Below are positions 8,668-18,627 of a stretch of DNA of 64,000 bases, in pieces. This DNA is from Pseudooceanicola sediminis. Lineage in GTDB: Bacteria > Pseudomonadota > Alphaproteobacteria > Rhodobacterales > Rhodobacteraceae. Under the pieces are notes generated by a model. It saw only the letters and a program-made list of their open reading frames with translations. It had not been told where the DNA came from and did not search any database. The stretch is from assembly GCF_003575965.1 (NCBI RefSeq), contig NZ_QWJJ01000015.1, positions 80,459-144,458 of the forward strand, given 5' to 3'. The position numbers were made by a program, and so were the translations under genes. Within the stretch, counting starts at the first letter, position 1. Every line of letters begins with the position of its first letter.

Positions 8668-8761
8668 GAGAGGCTGGACAACGACCCAAGCGGGGCTCGT
8701 TACGGCTGCTTCCTTCCGGACCTGACCGGGTTGGCGAGGCGCTCGCCCGCGCCAACCTCTC
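8668..8761 (-). ncRNA. ffs: Bacterial small signal recognition particle RNA (4.5S RNA)
   Basis: The minus strand carries the conserved apical-loop core GGTCAGGTCCGGAAGGAAGC of SRP RNA, which binds the M domain of Ffh. The ends pair: GAGAGGTTGG at the 5' end with CCAGCCTCTC at the 3' end, giving a single long hairpin of about 94 nt, the small type that lacks an Alu domain. With Ffh and FtsY it targets nascent membrane proteins to the translocon. A good promoter ends seven bases upstream. The exact ends are inferred from base pairing. Confidence 0.95.
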
Positions 8762-8768
8762 GATCGCT

Positions 8769-8797
8769 GATATAGGGGGCGCCGACCGGATTCGCAA
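8769..8797 (-). promoter_or_regulatory. Promoter of the SRP RNA gene
   Basis: Reading leftward: -35 TTGCGA (8797-8792), a 17-bp spacer, and -10 TATATC (8774-8769). This places transcription start near 8762, exactly where the SRP RNA hairpin begins. Confidence 0.75.
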
Positions 8798-8858
8798 CAC
8801 CTTGTGAAAAGGGTCGGATTTGCCTTCCGTTGCGAGAACTTAGGCGGGGCGCCGGGGC

Positions 8859-8892
8859 GCACAGGGCCGGAGTCCGCGCTGCGGCCCTGTGC
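8859..8892 (-). terminator. Hairpin after the cpdB gene
   Basis: GCACAGGGCC (8859-8868) pairs perfectly with GGCCCTGTGC (8883-8892), a ten-base stem 20 bp after the nucleotidase stop. There is no T-tract on the exit side, so it may be a 3'-end stabiliser instead of an intrinsic terminator. Confidence 0.4.
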
Positions 8893-8911
8893 ATGTTCAA
8901 CTGCTATCGTG

Positions 8912-10885
8912 TCAGAGCATGATGCGGAACAAGGCAAAGCCGCCTTCGCCTTCACCCGCAGGTTCGATGTCGACCCCTTGGACACTGTCGGCGTATTTCG
9001 CGGCACCCGGGCCGGTTTCGAACAGCACTGTCGTGTCGGGCATCGGCGCAAAGGTCCAGTTGGCGTCGGCTTTCGGGCTGATCGTGCCCTTGTCGACGAT
9101 GTAACGCACGATGATGTCGCGGTTGGTATCCGGCCCCTCGAACACGACGGTATCGCCCGTGCCGGGGAAATGGCCGCCGCCCGAGGCGCGATAGTTGTTT
9201 GTTGCCACGATGAAGGTCATGTCGTCCGTCACGGGCTTGCCCTGATAGGCCAGGTCCACGATGCGGCTTTGAGTGCTGACCTCGACGCCGTCGCCATCGT
9301 AGCGAGACGGTTTGGACAGGTCGATCTTGTAGGTCACGCCGTCGATCACGTCAAAGTTGTAGCTGGGGAAGGATGTGTTCAGCAGCGGCGCGTCGGTTGC
9401 GCCGGGTTCGATCTGGTTGAACATGCCGGCCGACCGATCCAGCCAGCCACGCAGCTGCGCGCCGTCGATCTTTACCGCGCGAATTGTGTTGGGATACAGG
9501 TAGAGGTCCGAGACGTTCTTGATCGCGACATCGCCCACGGGCACTTCGGTATAATACTCGGGGCCACCGCGACCACCGGCCTTGAAGGGCGCGGCGGCAG
9601 AGAGAATTGGCAAGCCTTCGAATTCGGTGCCGACCATCATGTCCTTGATGTACCATTCCTGCGCATTTGATACGACCTGAACCGAGGGATCATCGGCGAC
9701 CAGTGCAAAATAGGAATGCAGCGGCGTGTCCGTCTTGCCCACGGCACGGCGAACATAGGCCAGCGTCTCGTCGTGCTGTTGCTGGGCCGCGGCAAGTACC
9801 GTCGGCACGCTTTCGACCAGCGGGTCGATCGAGCGATCTTCGTTGCGCTTGTAGATCGAGCGGGCCTCGCTTTCGGTGGCAACCACGCGCCATTCATTGC
9901 CTTCGCGCTCCAGCAGCAGGTCGATCACGCCCAGATCCGAGCCCCAGAAGCCGCCCATGACGGCGGGCTTGCCGTGAATCGTGCCGGCGGACACGTCGAC
10001 TGCCGCGAAATTGTCGAATGTGGGCGAGGGGAAGACGAGGTGAGAGTGGCCGGTCAGCAGGGCATCGATCCCCTCGACCGCGGCGAGCGGCACCGAGGCG
10101 TTTTCCATGCCATCTTCGTGGTTTGCCGACCCGATGCCGGAATGGGACAGCGCGATGATGATATCGGCTCCCTCTTCCTTCATCTGCGGTACGTAGGCAC
10201 GGGCCGTCTCGACGATGTCGCGGGCATTTACCTTGCCCTCAAGGTTCTTGCGATCCCAGTTCATGATCTGCGGCGGTACGAATCCGATCAGGCCGATCTT
10301 GATGGGGTGCGCGCTGCCGTCGCCCACGACGATGGTCTTGTCGAGGATCACGTAAGGCGGCAGCAGCGTCTTGTCACCGGTCGGGCTGGCGGCCATTTCC
10401 TTGACCACGTTGGCCGAGATCACCGGGAAATTGGCACCCGCGACGGACTTCATCAGGAAGTCGAGGCCGTAGTTGAATTCATGGTTGCCCAGAGTTGAGG
10501 CTTCGTAGCCAAGCGTATTCATCGCGGCGATCACGGGGTGCATGTCGCCTTCCTTCATGCCGCGTTCATAGGCGATGTAGTCGCCCAGCGGGTTACCCTG
10601 AAGGAAGTCGCCGTTGTCGATCAGCATCGAGTTCGTTGCTTCGGCGCGAATGGTGTCGACATGGGCTGCAGTCCGCGCCAGGCCAACGGTGTCGTCGGCC
10701 TTGTCGGCGTAGTAGTTGTAAGGGAACACGTGCACGTGCAGGTCGGTCGTTTCCATGATGCGCAGGTGGGCCTGCGCGCCAGCGGCGCGGGCCGAAAAGG
10801 GATGAAGGCTGAGCAAGGATGCACCGGCGACTGTGCCGGCAAGGAAGCCTCGGCGCGACAGGTGGGATGATTTGGAATTCGACAT
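8912..10885 (-). CDS. cpdB: Periplasmic 2',3'-cyclic-nucleotide 2'-phosphodiesterase/3'-nucleotidase
   Basis: 657 residues. The N-terminus SRRGFLAG followed by a hydrophobic stretch ending ARAAG is a Tat signal peptide, so the enzyme is exported folded. The metallophosphoesterase domain shows [23 protein letters not shown] and GHSHLVFP metal-binding motifs, and the C-terminal 5'-nucleotidase domain has [11 protein letters not shown]. The enzyme removes phosphate from cyclic and 3'-nucleotides in the periplasm, the products expected from RNase T2-like cleavage, so it could complement the secreted RNase 8 kb away. The start at 10885 has GGGAG upstream. Confidence 0.92.
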   Translation of the reverse strand: MSNSKSSHLSRRGFLAGTVAGASLLSLHPFSARAAGAQAHLRIMETTDLHVHVFPYNYYADKADDTVGLARTAAHVDTIRAEATNSMLIDNGDFLQGNPLGDYIAYERGMKEGDMHPVIAAMNTLGYEASTLGNHEFNYGLDFLMKSVAGANFPVISANVVKEMAASPTGDKTLLPPYVILDKTIVVGDGSAHPIKIGLIGFVPPQIMNWDRKNLEGKVNARDIVETARAYVPQMKEEGADIIIALSHSGIGSANHEDGMENASVPLAAVEGIDALLTGHSHLVFPSPTFDNFAAVDVSAGTIHGKPAVMGGFWGSDLGVIDLLLEREGNEWRVVATESEARSIYKRNEDRSIDPLVESVPTVLAAAQQQHDETLAYVRRAVGKTDTPLHSYFALVADDPSVQVVSNAQEWYIKDMMVGTEFEGLPILSAAAPFKAGGRGGPEYYTEVPVGDVAIKNVSDLYLYPNTIRAVKIDGAQLRGWLDRSAGMFNQIEPGATDAPLLNTSFPSYNFDVIDGVTYKIDLSKPSRYDGDGVEVSTQSRIVDLAYQGKPVTDDMTFIVATNNYRASGGGHFPGTGDTVVFEGPDTNRDIIVRYIVDKGTISPKADANWTFAPMPDTTVLFETGPGAAKYADSVQGVDIEPAGEGEGGFALFRIML

Positions 10886-11095
10886 GTTGGACTCCCTCGG
10901 TTTCGTAGACGCGCATCATGCGGCTTGCGCATGACATTGCCATAAAGGTTTCCGGGTGACGTTACCGGAGGTGCCGTCAAAGGGCCCACTTTGCCCGGCT
11001 GATAGCCCTGGATTTGCGCGTCGATGCCTGATCTTTCAACATTGCGCTCCCTCAGGCAAGCGGGCAGGTTGCGGCAAATGTCTCAAGGAGAGCCC

Positions 11096-12067
11096 ATGAC
11101 AGTCGCAATTGCCGAGGAGGTGACGTTTGGTGGATCTGGCCTGGACAGGGCCGCCCACCTGAGGAGTAATTCCGAAGCGATGCGGGCAGCCATGGAGGCC
11201 ACCGAGGCACAGATGATACTGTTCTGGCGCGGCAGTATCCTCGTCGATGCCGAGGCCGCGCTGGTTCGCATGTCTGTGGCCGCTTCTACCCTGATCGAGG
11301 TCGGTGCAGCCGCCGTATTTCTGGGTCTGGACGATGGCACGCCGTTATTCGCGCTGGATCTCACGGCGCTGGCTCCCGAACAGGGTGGCTTTCCCGACCC
11401 GGCGCAGGCCTGGCCGACGCAGGGTTTTCCTTTGTCCCGATCTCTGACTGTCGATGAAATCTTTGTCGATCTGCGCAGCGTCATGGCACGGCTGTCACGA
11501 CAGGATGCAGAGTTGGCCGCAACCGCGAAGGCAGTTTATGCTTGGCACGCGACGCATCGGTTCTGCGCCTGCTGCGGTGAGCCGAGCGATGTGATCGAGG
11601 CCGGATGGCAACGGCGCTGTCCATCCTGCGGAGCGCGCCATTTTCCCAGGACCGACCCTGTGGTGATCATGTTGATCACCCGGGACAATCAGGTCTTGCT
11701 GGGGCGCTCGCCCGAATGGCCCGAGGGGATGTATTCCTTGCTGGCAGGTTTTGTCGAACCGGGCGAAACGATCGAGGCTGCTGTCCGCCGCGAAGTGCAG
11801 GAAGAAACTTCGGTGCCTGTCGGGGCGGTCGAATACCTGTGCTGTCAGCCCTGGCCCTTTCCAAACTCGCTGATGTTCGGGTGCCGCGGCACGGCTCTTT
11901 CAGACCGGATCGACGTCGACCCGTTGGAAATCGAAGCAGCCCTCTGGGTAAGCCGCGAGGAGCTGTCGACGGTTTTCGCCGGCGACCATCCGTTGATTCG
12001 GCCACCCAGAAAGGGCGCAATTGCAGAATTTCTTCTACGTAATTGGCTTGCGGACCGTCTGGATTGA
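11096..12067 (+). CDS. nudC: NAD(+) diphosphatase / NADH pyrophosphatase (NudC)
   Basis: 323 residues. A zinc ribbon uses cysteines near 157-160 and 175-178 (CACCG, CPSCG). The Nudix box starts at Gly218 (GFVEPGETIEAA) and continues REVQEETSV; the usual Gly near its end is Ser here. The NudC-specific motif SQPWPFP appears as CQPWPFP after the box. NudC hydrolyses NAD(H) to NMN(H) and AMP and removes NAD caps from RNA. The ATG at 11096 has AAGGAG five bases before it; an upstream in-frame ATG at 11024 has no such site. It is divergent from cpdB. Confidence 0.93.
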   Translation: MTVAIAEEVTFGGSGLDRAAHLRSNSEAMRAAMEATEAQMILFWRGSILVDAEAALVRMSVAASTLIEVGAAAVFLGLDDGTPLFALDLTALAPEQGGFPDPAQAWPTQGFPLSRSLTVDEIFVDLRSVMARLSRQDAELAATAKAVYAWHATHRFCACCGEPSDVIEAGWQRRCPSCGARHFPRTDPVVIMLITRDNQVLLGRSPEWPEGMYSLLAGFVEPGETIEAAVRREVQEETSVPVGAVEYLCCQPWPFPNSLMFGCRGTALSDRIDVDPLEIEAALWVSREELSTVFAGDHPLIRPPRKGAIAEFLLRNWLADRLD

Positions 12068-12118
12068 CGCGATTGTTTCGGGTGTGAACATGATCCACCT
12101 GAAACACGGCGGCAATTT

Positions 12119-12580
12119 ATGAAAATCGTTGCGAAAGAGGACATCGAAGCTCCGATCCAGACGGTTTTCGCCAGAGTCACGGATTTCAAGAGTTTCGAAC
12201 GATCGGCGATACGTCGTGGTGCAAGCGTTCAGCGTATCGAAGAGGGCGACAGCCAGAATTGCTGGGACGTCGCCTTTCCTCTGCGTGGCAAAACCCGCAT
12301 CTTTCGCCTGACCGTGGTGGATTTCGACGACCCCGAACGGATGAGCATGTCGGCCATATCCGAAGGCATGGCAGGCGCGATCAAGGTTGAGCTGGTGGCG
12401 CTGTCGCGCAGCCGGACACGCCTGCGTTTCGAAACCGAGATAAAGCCTCAGACCCTGTCCGCGCGCCTGCTGGTGCAGTCATTGCGGCTGGCACGAAGTA
12501 CGATGCAGCAGCGCCTTCAGGACAGGTTGTCCGACCTGGCGGCCTCGATCGAAGGCAAGCAGAAATCGCGACGGGCCTGA
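12119..12580 (+). CDS. SRPBCC (START-like) family protein
   Basis: 153 residues, beginning MKIVAKEDIEAPIQTVFARVTDFKSFE, the signature start of the SRPBCC/polyketide-cyclase-like fold that forms a deep hydrophobic ligand pocket. The rest alternates strands and a long C-terminal helix (residues about 110-150). No catalytic residues can be named and the ligand is unknown. It follows nudC by about 50 bp on the same strand and is convergent with pheA. Confidence 0.75.
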   Translation: MKIVAKEDIEAPIQTVFARVTDFKSFERSAIRRGASVQRIEEGDSQNCWDVAFPLRGKTRIFRLTVVDFDDPERMSMSAISEGMAGAIKVELVALSRSRTRLRFETEIKPQTLSARLLVQSLRLARSTMQQRLQDRLSDLAASIEGKQKSRRA

Positions 12581-12661
12581 GCGGGCAGGGTTGGCGCGCG
12601 CACCGCCTTCGCCCACAGTGGTCCGGGTCAAGGTGTCAGGTCTGATGAAGCGGCCGCAGGG

Positions 12662-13495
12662 TCAGCCGCGTTGCGCATCCGCCGGATAGACGCCCAGGAT
12701 TTCCAGCTTGGATGAAAAATACCCCAGCTCGTCCAGTGCCAGTTTCACATTGGCATCTTCGGGATGGCCTTCGATATCGGCATAGAATTGGGTGGCGGTA
12801 AAGCTGCCCCCTACCATGTAGCTTTCCAGCTTGGTCATGTTGATGCCGTTCGTCGCAAAGCCGCCCATGGCCTTGTAAAGCGCCGCAGGAATGTTGCGAA
12901 CCTCGAAGACCAGGGTGGTGATCATGCCATGGTCACCACGCCGGCGCATGTCCGGGTCGCGCGACATGATCAGGAACCGCGTCGTGTTGTTGGCCTGATC
13001 TTCGATATGACGCGCCAGCACGTCCAGTCCATAGACTTCGCCTGCCAGTTCACTGGCCAGTGCGGCCCTGGTCCGGTCGCTCTGCTGAGAGATCAGCAGC
13101 GCGGACCCAGCCGTGTCGGCGCCTGTGACGCGGCTGATGCCATGTTCGGACAGGAAGGCTCGGCATTGTCCCAACAACATCTGGTGCGAAGTGGCGGAGG
13201 TAATCTCCTCCAGCTTGGTCCCCGGCAGCGCCAGCAGATTGATATGCACCCGCACGAACGCCTCGCCGACGATATTCAGCCCACTGCCCGGCAGCAGGTA
13301 GTGCATGTCCGCGACACGTCCGAAGGTAGAGTTGTCCACGGGCAGCATCGCCAGTTCAGCGGTGCCATCCAGCACGGCGGCAATGGCATCCTCGAAGCTG
13401 CGGCAGGGAAGCGGCTCGAACTCCGGCTTCGCCTCGACACAGGCCTGATGGGAATAGGCACCCAACTCTCCCTGGAACGCGATGCGACGATTCAT
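12662..13495 (-). CDS. pheA: Prephenate dehydratase
   Basis: 277 residues, the monofunctional enzyme that converts prephenate to phenylpyruvate in phenylalanine synthesis. The PDT domain (about 1-180) starts RIAFQGELGAYSHQA and contains the catalytic NTTRFLI motif; a regulatory ACT domain follows from about 195, with the Phe-binding ESYMVGG region. No chorismate mutase domain is fused, as usual in alphaproteobacteria. It is divergent from the cytochrome c gene with about 140 bp between them. Confidence 0.95.
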   Translation of the reverse strand: MNRRIAFQGELGAYSHQACVEAKPEFEPLPCRSFEDAIAAVLDGTAELAMLPVDNSTFGRVADMHYLLPGSGLNIVGEAFVRVHINLLALPGTKLEEITSATSHQMLLGQCRAFLSEHGISRVTGADTAGSALLISQQSDRTRAALASELAGEVYGLDVLARHIEDQANNTTRFLIMSRDPDMRRRGDHGMITTLVFEVRNIPAALYKAMGGFATNGINMTKLESYMVGGSFTATQFYADIEGHPEDANVKLALDELGYFSSKLEILGVYPADAQRG

Positions 13496-13636
13496 GACGA
13501 TTAATTCCGTGTTATTCTGGACATATCGCCATAAAGGGCGATTGGTCGCGGTAACTACACCTTGCGTTGAGCGAGGGGAAGCGGATAGATACCCGCCGAA
13601 ACACTTGCGACGGATTCATCAGGGGCGCGGCTTTTC

Positions 13637-14158
13637 ATGTTTGATACAATGACTATCACGAAGATCGTTGGCGGCGTATGCGGCACCCTTCTGGTTTTCC
13701 TTTTGGGGAACTGGGCGGGCGATCTGCTTTACGAAACCGGCTATGGCGAACATGGTGCGGAAGAACACGCCCAAGGCTATCTGATCGAGACCGCCTCGGC
13801 CGAAGGTGACGGTGCCGAGGCCGAAGGCCCATCCTTCGAAGAAGTCTTTGCCTCTGCAGATGCGGGTGCCGGCGAACGTGTTTTCAACAAGTGCAAGGCC
13901 TGCCACAAGGTTGATGGCACCAACGCGACCGGCCCGCACCTGGATGGTGTGGTCAACCGTGCCGTCGATTCGGTTGATGGGTTCAGCTACTCCGGTGCCC
14001 TAGAAGAGCATTTCGATGTCTGGACGCCTGAGCACCTTGACACTTTCCTGACCAATCCGCGTAGCGCTGCGCCGGGTACCAAGATGACCTTTGCCGGTCT
14101 GCCAAAGGTCGAAGACCGGGCCAACGTGATCGCCTATCTCGACTCTCTGTCGAACTGA
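13637..14158 (+). CDS. Membrane-anchored cytochrome c (c552/cy type)
   Basis: 173 residues. A single N-terminal transmembrane segment (about 8-28) is not followed by a cleavage site, so it acts as an anchor. An acidic, flexible linker (35-75) leads to a class I cytochrome c domain with haem motif CKACH at 86-90 and a distal Met in GTKMTFAG near 149. This matches the membrane-bound c552/cy cytochromes of Paracoccus and Rhodobacter, which carry electrons from the bc1 complex to terminal oxidases such as the cbb3 enzyme encoded 10 kb away. Confidence 0.9.
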   Translation: MFDTMTITKIVGGVCGTLLVFLLGNWAGDLLYETGYGEHGAEEHAQGYLIETASAEGDGAEAEGPSFEEVFASADAGAGERVFNKCKACHKVDGTNATGPHLDGVVNRAVDSVDGFSYSGALEEHFDVWTPEHLDTFLTNPRSAAPGTKMTFAGLPKVEDRANVIAYLDSLSN

Positions 14159-14183
14159 TCCCGGTCTGGGCGATGCTTTTCAG

Positions 14184-14214
14184 GGCCGTCAGCCTCAGGG
14201 CTGGCGGCCTTTTT
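14184..14214 (+). terminator. Intrinsic terminator of the cytochrome c gene
   Basis: An 11-base stem with one G-U pair (14184-14194 with 14199-14209) and a short loop, followed by TTTTT (14210-14214). Confidence 0.85.
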
Positions 14215-14367
14215 CACGTGGAGGCCTGCCGATCACAACGGCTTCACGCAATCTCAACTTGAACATGGCCAAGATGCGACATTAGCCTACCTGTCAGGCT
14301 GGATCGGTAGAAATCGGTTCGCGGCAAAACGCCGAATGCGCCCAGAAGGATAGACGAGGAGCCCTCA

Positions 14368-16338
14368 ATGCACCGTCCCGCGTTCCGTATCGCAACAATG
14401 CAACTGCCGTTTCAGGCGCCTTTGTCGCGGCGTAGATTGCTGGCACTCGGGGCGCTGACCGCTGCGACTTTTGCCTTTGTCGCGCCGGATGCACGGGCAC
14501 AGGAAGCCCCGAGCGAGCCGTCCGAGACAACGGAAAGCGCCACGGGCGATGAGAAAATCATCAAGAGCCATGGCTACTCCTATTTCGGTGAACTGAAGTA
14601 CCCGGCCGATTTCGACCATCTGGATTTCGTCAACGTCGATGCGCCCAAGGGGGGCGATATCGCGATTCAGGCTTCGGGCACGTTCGATTCACTAAACCCT
14701 TTCACCGTAAAGGGGCGAGCGGGTGCGCTGGCCTCGACCATGTACGAAAGCCTGCTGGGCGAGGCGGCGGATGACTACAACGGGTCTTACTGCCTGCTTT
14801 GCGAGAGCCTGGAGTATGACGAGGGCAAGACCTGGGTCATCTTTCACATGCGCAAGGACGCGAAATTTTCCGATGGCACGCCGCTGACGGCACATGATGT
14901 CGTGTTTTCGCACAACCTGTTCATTGAACAGGGGCTGCCGTCGTATTCTGCAGGGGTCAAGAAGCGCGTTCTCGGAGCCGAGGCGCTGGATGACTATACG
15001 GTCAAGTTCACCTTTGCGACCGACATATCACGCCGGTCCCTGATCGACCAGGTCGGCGCGACAACCGTGTTCAGCAAGAAGTGGTTCGAGGAAACCGGTG
15101 CGCGCCTGGATGAACCGCGCTTCGAGACCTCTCCGGGGTCCGGGCCATACATGCTGGACAGTTACGACGTGAACCGCCGCATCACCTATAAGCGCAACCC
15201 CGACTACTGGGGCAAGGATCTGCCGCTCAACAAGGGGCGCTATAACTTCGACACGATCCGGGTGGAGTATTTTGCAGACGAATCCGCTGCATTCGAGGCA
15301 TTCAAGGCGGGCGAATATACGTTCCGCATCGAAACCAGCTCTCGGCAATGGGCGACGCAATACGATTTTCCCGCAATTCAAGCGGGACATGTTGTCAAGG
15401 CAGAGCTGCCTGACGGTATCCCGCCAAATAACGTGGGCTTCGTCTTCAACCTCGGCCGGGAAAAGTTCAAGGACAAGCGTGTGCGCGAGGCAATTGCGCT
15501 GGCATACAATTTCGAGTGGACGAATGAGAGCCTGCAATATGGCCTGTTCAAGCACCGTGAGAGCTATTTTCAGGATACGCCGCTTCAGGCGAACGGAGTC
15601 CCGACAGGCGAAGACCTCGCGTTTCTCGAGGGCCTGGGCGATCTGGTGCCGGACGCACTCAAGTCCGAGCCACCCGTTGGGATCCACGTCAGTTCACCCG
15701 AACGTCTGAATGATCGTGGAAATCTCCGCAAGGCGATGAAATTGCTGGACGATGCCGGTTGGGCCGTTGGCGATGATGGTATCCGCCGGAATGCGCAAGG
15801 CGAGGTGCTGTCCATCGATTTCCCGATAAACTCTGCCTCGGCCAGCTCGCTCGAACCTGTGCTGGACAACTATGCCCTGAACCTGAAAGCGATCGGCATC
15901 CGGCCGGATTTTGAAAAGGTCGACCCCAGCCAATATACCAATCGCAGTCGCAACCGCGAATACGACATGGTCTATGACGGCTATCGTGCGGGACTGGGGA
16001 CTGGCACGGGCCTGATGCAGATGTATGGTTCTTCCGAAGCCGCATTCTCGGTGTTCAATCCGGCGGGGCTGGCCAGTGACCTCGTCGATCAAATCATTCT
16101 CGCCTCGCTCGAGACGCAAAGTCAGGAGGAACAGGATGCCTCCCTGCGCGCTCTCGACCGGGCACTACGGTACGAAATGCTGATGGTTCCAACGTGGTAC
16201 AAGGCCGGATACTGGGTGGCCTACTACGACATGTTCGAACATCCCGACATCCCGCCCTATGACCTCGGCTACCTCGATTTCTGGTGGTACAATGCGGACA
16301 AGGCGGCCAAGTTGAAGGCCGCTGGCGCGATGAGGTAA
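14368..16338 (+). CDS. yejA: YejA-type periplasmic peptide-binding protein of an ABC importer
   Basis: 656 residues of the extracellular solute-binding family 5. SRRRLLALGALTAATFAFVAPDARAQ at about 20-45 is a Tat-like signal peptide. The mature part starts with the YejA hallmark HGYSYFGELKYPADFDHLDFVN and contains NVDAPKGGD and GPYMLDSYDVNRRITYKRNPDYWGKDLP. YejA proteins deliver peptides, including microcin C in enterobacteria, to YejBEF. The ATG at 14368 has GAGGAG about 12 bases upstream. It heads a yejABEF operon with nine bases before yejB. Confidence 0.9.
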   Translation: MHRPAFRIATMQLPFQAPLSRRRLLALGALTAATFAFVAPDARAQEAPSEPSETTESATGDEKIIKSHGYSYFGELKYPADFDHLDFVNVDAPKGGDIAIQASGTFDSLNPFTVKGRAGALASTMYESLLGEAADDYNGSYCLLCESLEYDEGKTWVIFHMRKDAKFSDGTPLTAHDVVFSHNLFIEQGLPSYSAGVKKRVLGAEALDDYTVKFTFATDISRRSLIDQVGATTVFSKKWFEETGARLDEPRFETSPGSGPYMLDSYDVNRRITYKRNPDYWGKDLPLNKGRYNFDTIRVEYFADESAAFEAFKAGEYTFRIETSSRQWATQYDFPAIQAGHVVKAELPDGIPPNNVGFVFNLGREKFKDKRVREAIALAYNFEWTNESLQYGLFKHRESYFQDTPLQANGVPTGEDLAFLEGLGDLVPDALKSEPPVGIHVSSPERLNDRGNLRKAMKLLDDAGWAVGDDGIRRNAQGEVLSIDFPINSASASSLEPVLDNYALNLKAIGIRPDFEKVDPSQYTNRSRNREYDMVYDGYRAGLGTGTGLMQMYGSSEAAFSVFNPAGLASDLVDQIILASLETQSQEEQDASLRALDRALRYEMLMVPTWYKAGYWVAYYDMFEHPDIPPYDLGYLDFWWYNADKAAKLKAAGAMR

Positions 16339-16347
16339 ACCAGCCAG

Positions 16348-17433
16348 ATGGGAGCCTACATTCTTCGCCGCCTGCTGTTGGTCATACCGACGCTTCTGGG
16401 CATGATGATCATCAACTTCACGCTGACGCAGTTCGTGCCTGGCGGGCCGATCGAGCAGATCATCGCTCAGGTGCAGGGGCAGGGCGATGTCACGGCTGGA
16501 TTTACCGGTGGTGGCGGAGATGCCGCCGATATGCTGGGCTCGAACGATTCCGCCTATGCGGGCGCGCGTGGGCTGCCGCCTGAATTCATTGAAAAGCTGG
16601 AAAAGGAATTCGGCTTTGACAAGCCGCCGCTTGAACGGTTCGGCCTGATGCTTTGGAACTACGTGCGGCTGGATTTCGGGGACAGTTATTTCCGCTCGGT
16701 CAGTGTCATTGACCTGGTCCTGGAAAAAATGCCGGTGTCGATCACCCTCGGTCTCTGGTCGACGCTGATTGCCTATCTGGTGTCGATCCCGCTGGGTATT
16801 CGCAAGGCGGTCAAGGACGGCTCCAGCTTTGACAACTGGACATCGGGCGTCATCATCGTGGCCTATGCGATCCCCGGGTTTCTGGTCGCGATCCTGTTGC
16901 TGGTGCTGTTCGCCGGTGGGTCCTACTGGCAGTTCTTTCCCTTGCGCGGCCTTACGTCGGACAATTTCAACCAGTTGTCATGGGCCGGCAAGGCGTTGGA
17001 TTACCTTTGGCACATCGCGCTGCCGGTCCTTGCCTCGACCATCTCGGCTTTCGCCACCCTGACGCTGCTGACCAAGAATTCGTTCCTGGACGAGATCAAG
17101 AAGCAATACGTCATGACCGCGCGGGCAAAGGGGCAAAGCGAACGCCGTGTTCTGTACGGTCACGTGTTCCGCAACGCCATGCTGATCGTGATTGCGGGAT
17201 TCCCGGGTGTTTTCATCAGCGTGTTCTTCGCCGGAAGCCTGATTATCGAAACGATCTTTTCTCTCGATGGTCTCGGACGGCTTGGATTCGAGGCCGCGGT
17301 GGCGCGCGACTACCCGGTGATCTTCGGCACGCTGTTCATTTTCGGGCTCATGCAACTGGTCGTGGGGATCGTGTCCGATCTGATGTATGTCTTCGTCGAT
17401 CCGCGTATCGACTTCGAAAAGCGCGAGGGCTAG
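16348..17433 (+). CDS. yejB: YejB-type ABC transporter permease
   Basis: 361 residues with about six membrane helices, starting [24 protein letters not shown] as in YejB. A periplasmic segment of some 90 residues follows the first helix. The EAA-type coupling motif is in [23 protein letters not shown], which docks on YejF. With yejE it forms the channel of the peptide importer. Three bases separate it from yejE. Confidence 0.93.
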   Translation: MGAYILRRLLLVIPTLLGMMIINFTLTQFVPGGPIEQIIAQVQGQGDVTAGFTGGGGDAADMLGSNDSAYAGARGLPPEFIEKLEKEFGFDKPPLERFGLMLWNYVRLDFGDSYFRSVSVIDLVLEKMPVSITLGLWSTLIAYLVSIPLGIRKAVKDGSSFDNWTSGVIIVAYAIPGFLVAILLLVLFAGGSYWQFFPLRGLTSDNFNQLSWAGKALDYLWHIALPVLASTISAFATLTLLTKNSFLDEIKKQYVMTARAKGQSERRVLYGHVFRNAMLIVIAGFPGVFISVFFAGSLIIETIFSLDGLGRLGFEAAVARDYPVIFGTLFIFGLMQLVVGIVSDLMYVFVDPRIDFEKREG

Positions 17434-17436
17434 GCC

Positions 17437-18627
17437 ATGACAGACCCGATGCAGCCTGAAACCGCGCCACCCCGCATTCCCGGCCACGATGCGCCCGCTC
17501 CGGTGCCCGACGCCCCGAAACGCTGGCTTTCGCCGCTGAACCAGCGCCGGTGGCGAAACTTTCGCCGCAACCGTCGCGCATTCTGGTCGCTGATCGTCTT
17601 TGCGGTGTTGTTCGGTATTTCGCTGTTTGCAGAATTCGTCGCGAACGACAAACCGATCCTCGTCAATTATCGGGGCGAATATTACATGCCGATCTTCCGG
17701 TTCTACCCCGAGACGGCCTTTGGCGGCGACTTCAAGACCGAGGCGATCTATCGCGACCCCGAGGTGCAATGCCTTATTCACAGCGGTGGTCTGGATAGTT
17801 GTTTCGACGATCCCGAAGGGGTCATGGCAGATGCCGAGGATGGCGTCGTCGATGGCGAGGCGATCGAAAACGGCTGGTCGATCTGGCCACCGATCCCCTA
17901 TTCCTATGACAGCCCCGTGGACCGACCGGGTGCGGCCCCGTTGCCGCCCAGTGCGGAAAACCTGCTCGGAACGGACGATACGAAACGCGATGTACTTGCA
18001 CGGGTGATTTATGGTTTTCGCCTGTCGATCCTGTTCACCCTGATCGTGACCGCGCTGTCGTCTTTGATCGGCATTGTTGCCGGCGCGGTTCAGGGCTTTT
18101 TCGGCGGTTGGGTCGACCTGCTGTTCCAGCGCATTATCGAGGTCTGGTCCTCCACACCCTCTCTCTATGTCATCATCATCCTGTTCGCGATTTTGGGACG
18201 CGGGTTCTGGCTGCTTGTCGGGTTGACCGTGCTGTTTGGCTGGATGGCCCTTGTGGGAGTCGTGCGCGCTGAATTCCTGCGGGCTCGCAACCTGGAATAC
18301 GTGCGTGCGGCCAAGGCGCTTGGGGTGTCGAACCGCACCATCATGTTCCGCCACATGCTGCCCAATGCCATGGTCGCGACCCTGACCATGATGCCCTTCA
18401 TTGTCACCGGCACCATCTCGACGCTTGCCGGGCTCGACTTCCTCGGGTTCGGGCTCCCGTCGTCCTCGCCATCGCTGGGCGAGTTGACGTTGCAGGCCAA
18501 GGAAAATCTGCAGGCGCCTTGGCTGGCATTCACGTCCTTCATCGTGTTCGCCTTGATGCTGTCGCTGCTGGTCTTCATCTTTGAAGGGGTGCGCGATGCC
18601 TTCGACCCCAGAAAGACGTTTCAATGA
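17437..18627 (+). CDS. yejE: YejE-type ABC transporter permease
   Basis: 396 residues. A proline-rich N-terminus leads to the first membrane helix near 47-70, a large periplasmic loop follows, and then five further helices. The coupling motif is AAKALGVSNRTIMFRHMLPNAM. The C-terminal [15 protein letters not shown] is the conserved YejE end. Its TGA overlaps the ATG of yejF by four bases (ATGA), so the two are probably translationally coupled. Confidence 0.93.
   Translation: MTDPMQPETAPPRIPGHDAPAPVPDAPKRWLSPLNQRRWRNFRRNRRAFWSLIVFAVLFGISLFAEFVANDKPILVNYRGEYYMPIFRFYPETAFGGDFKTEAIYRDPEVQCLIHSGGLDSCFDDPEGVMADAEDGVVDGEAIENGWSIWPPIPYSYDSPVDRPGAAPLPPSAENLLGTDDTKRDVLARVIYGFRLSILFTLIVTALSSLIGIVAGAVQGFFGGWVDLLFQRIIEVWSSTPSLYVIIILFAILGRGFWLLVGLTVLFGWMALVGVVRAEFLRARNLEYVRAAKALGVSNRTIMFRHMLPNAMVATLTMMPFIVTGTISTLAGLDFLGFGLPSSSPSLGELTLQAKENLQAPWLAFTSFIVFALMLSLLVFIFEGVRDAFDPRKTFQ

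Noticed and set aside
16978-18624. A 548-codon minus-strand frame opposite yejB and yejE
   Set aside because: Antisense to two certain permease genes, with polar His/Gln/Arg composition and no known domain.
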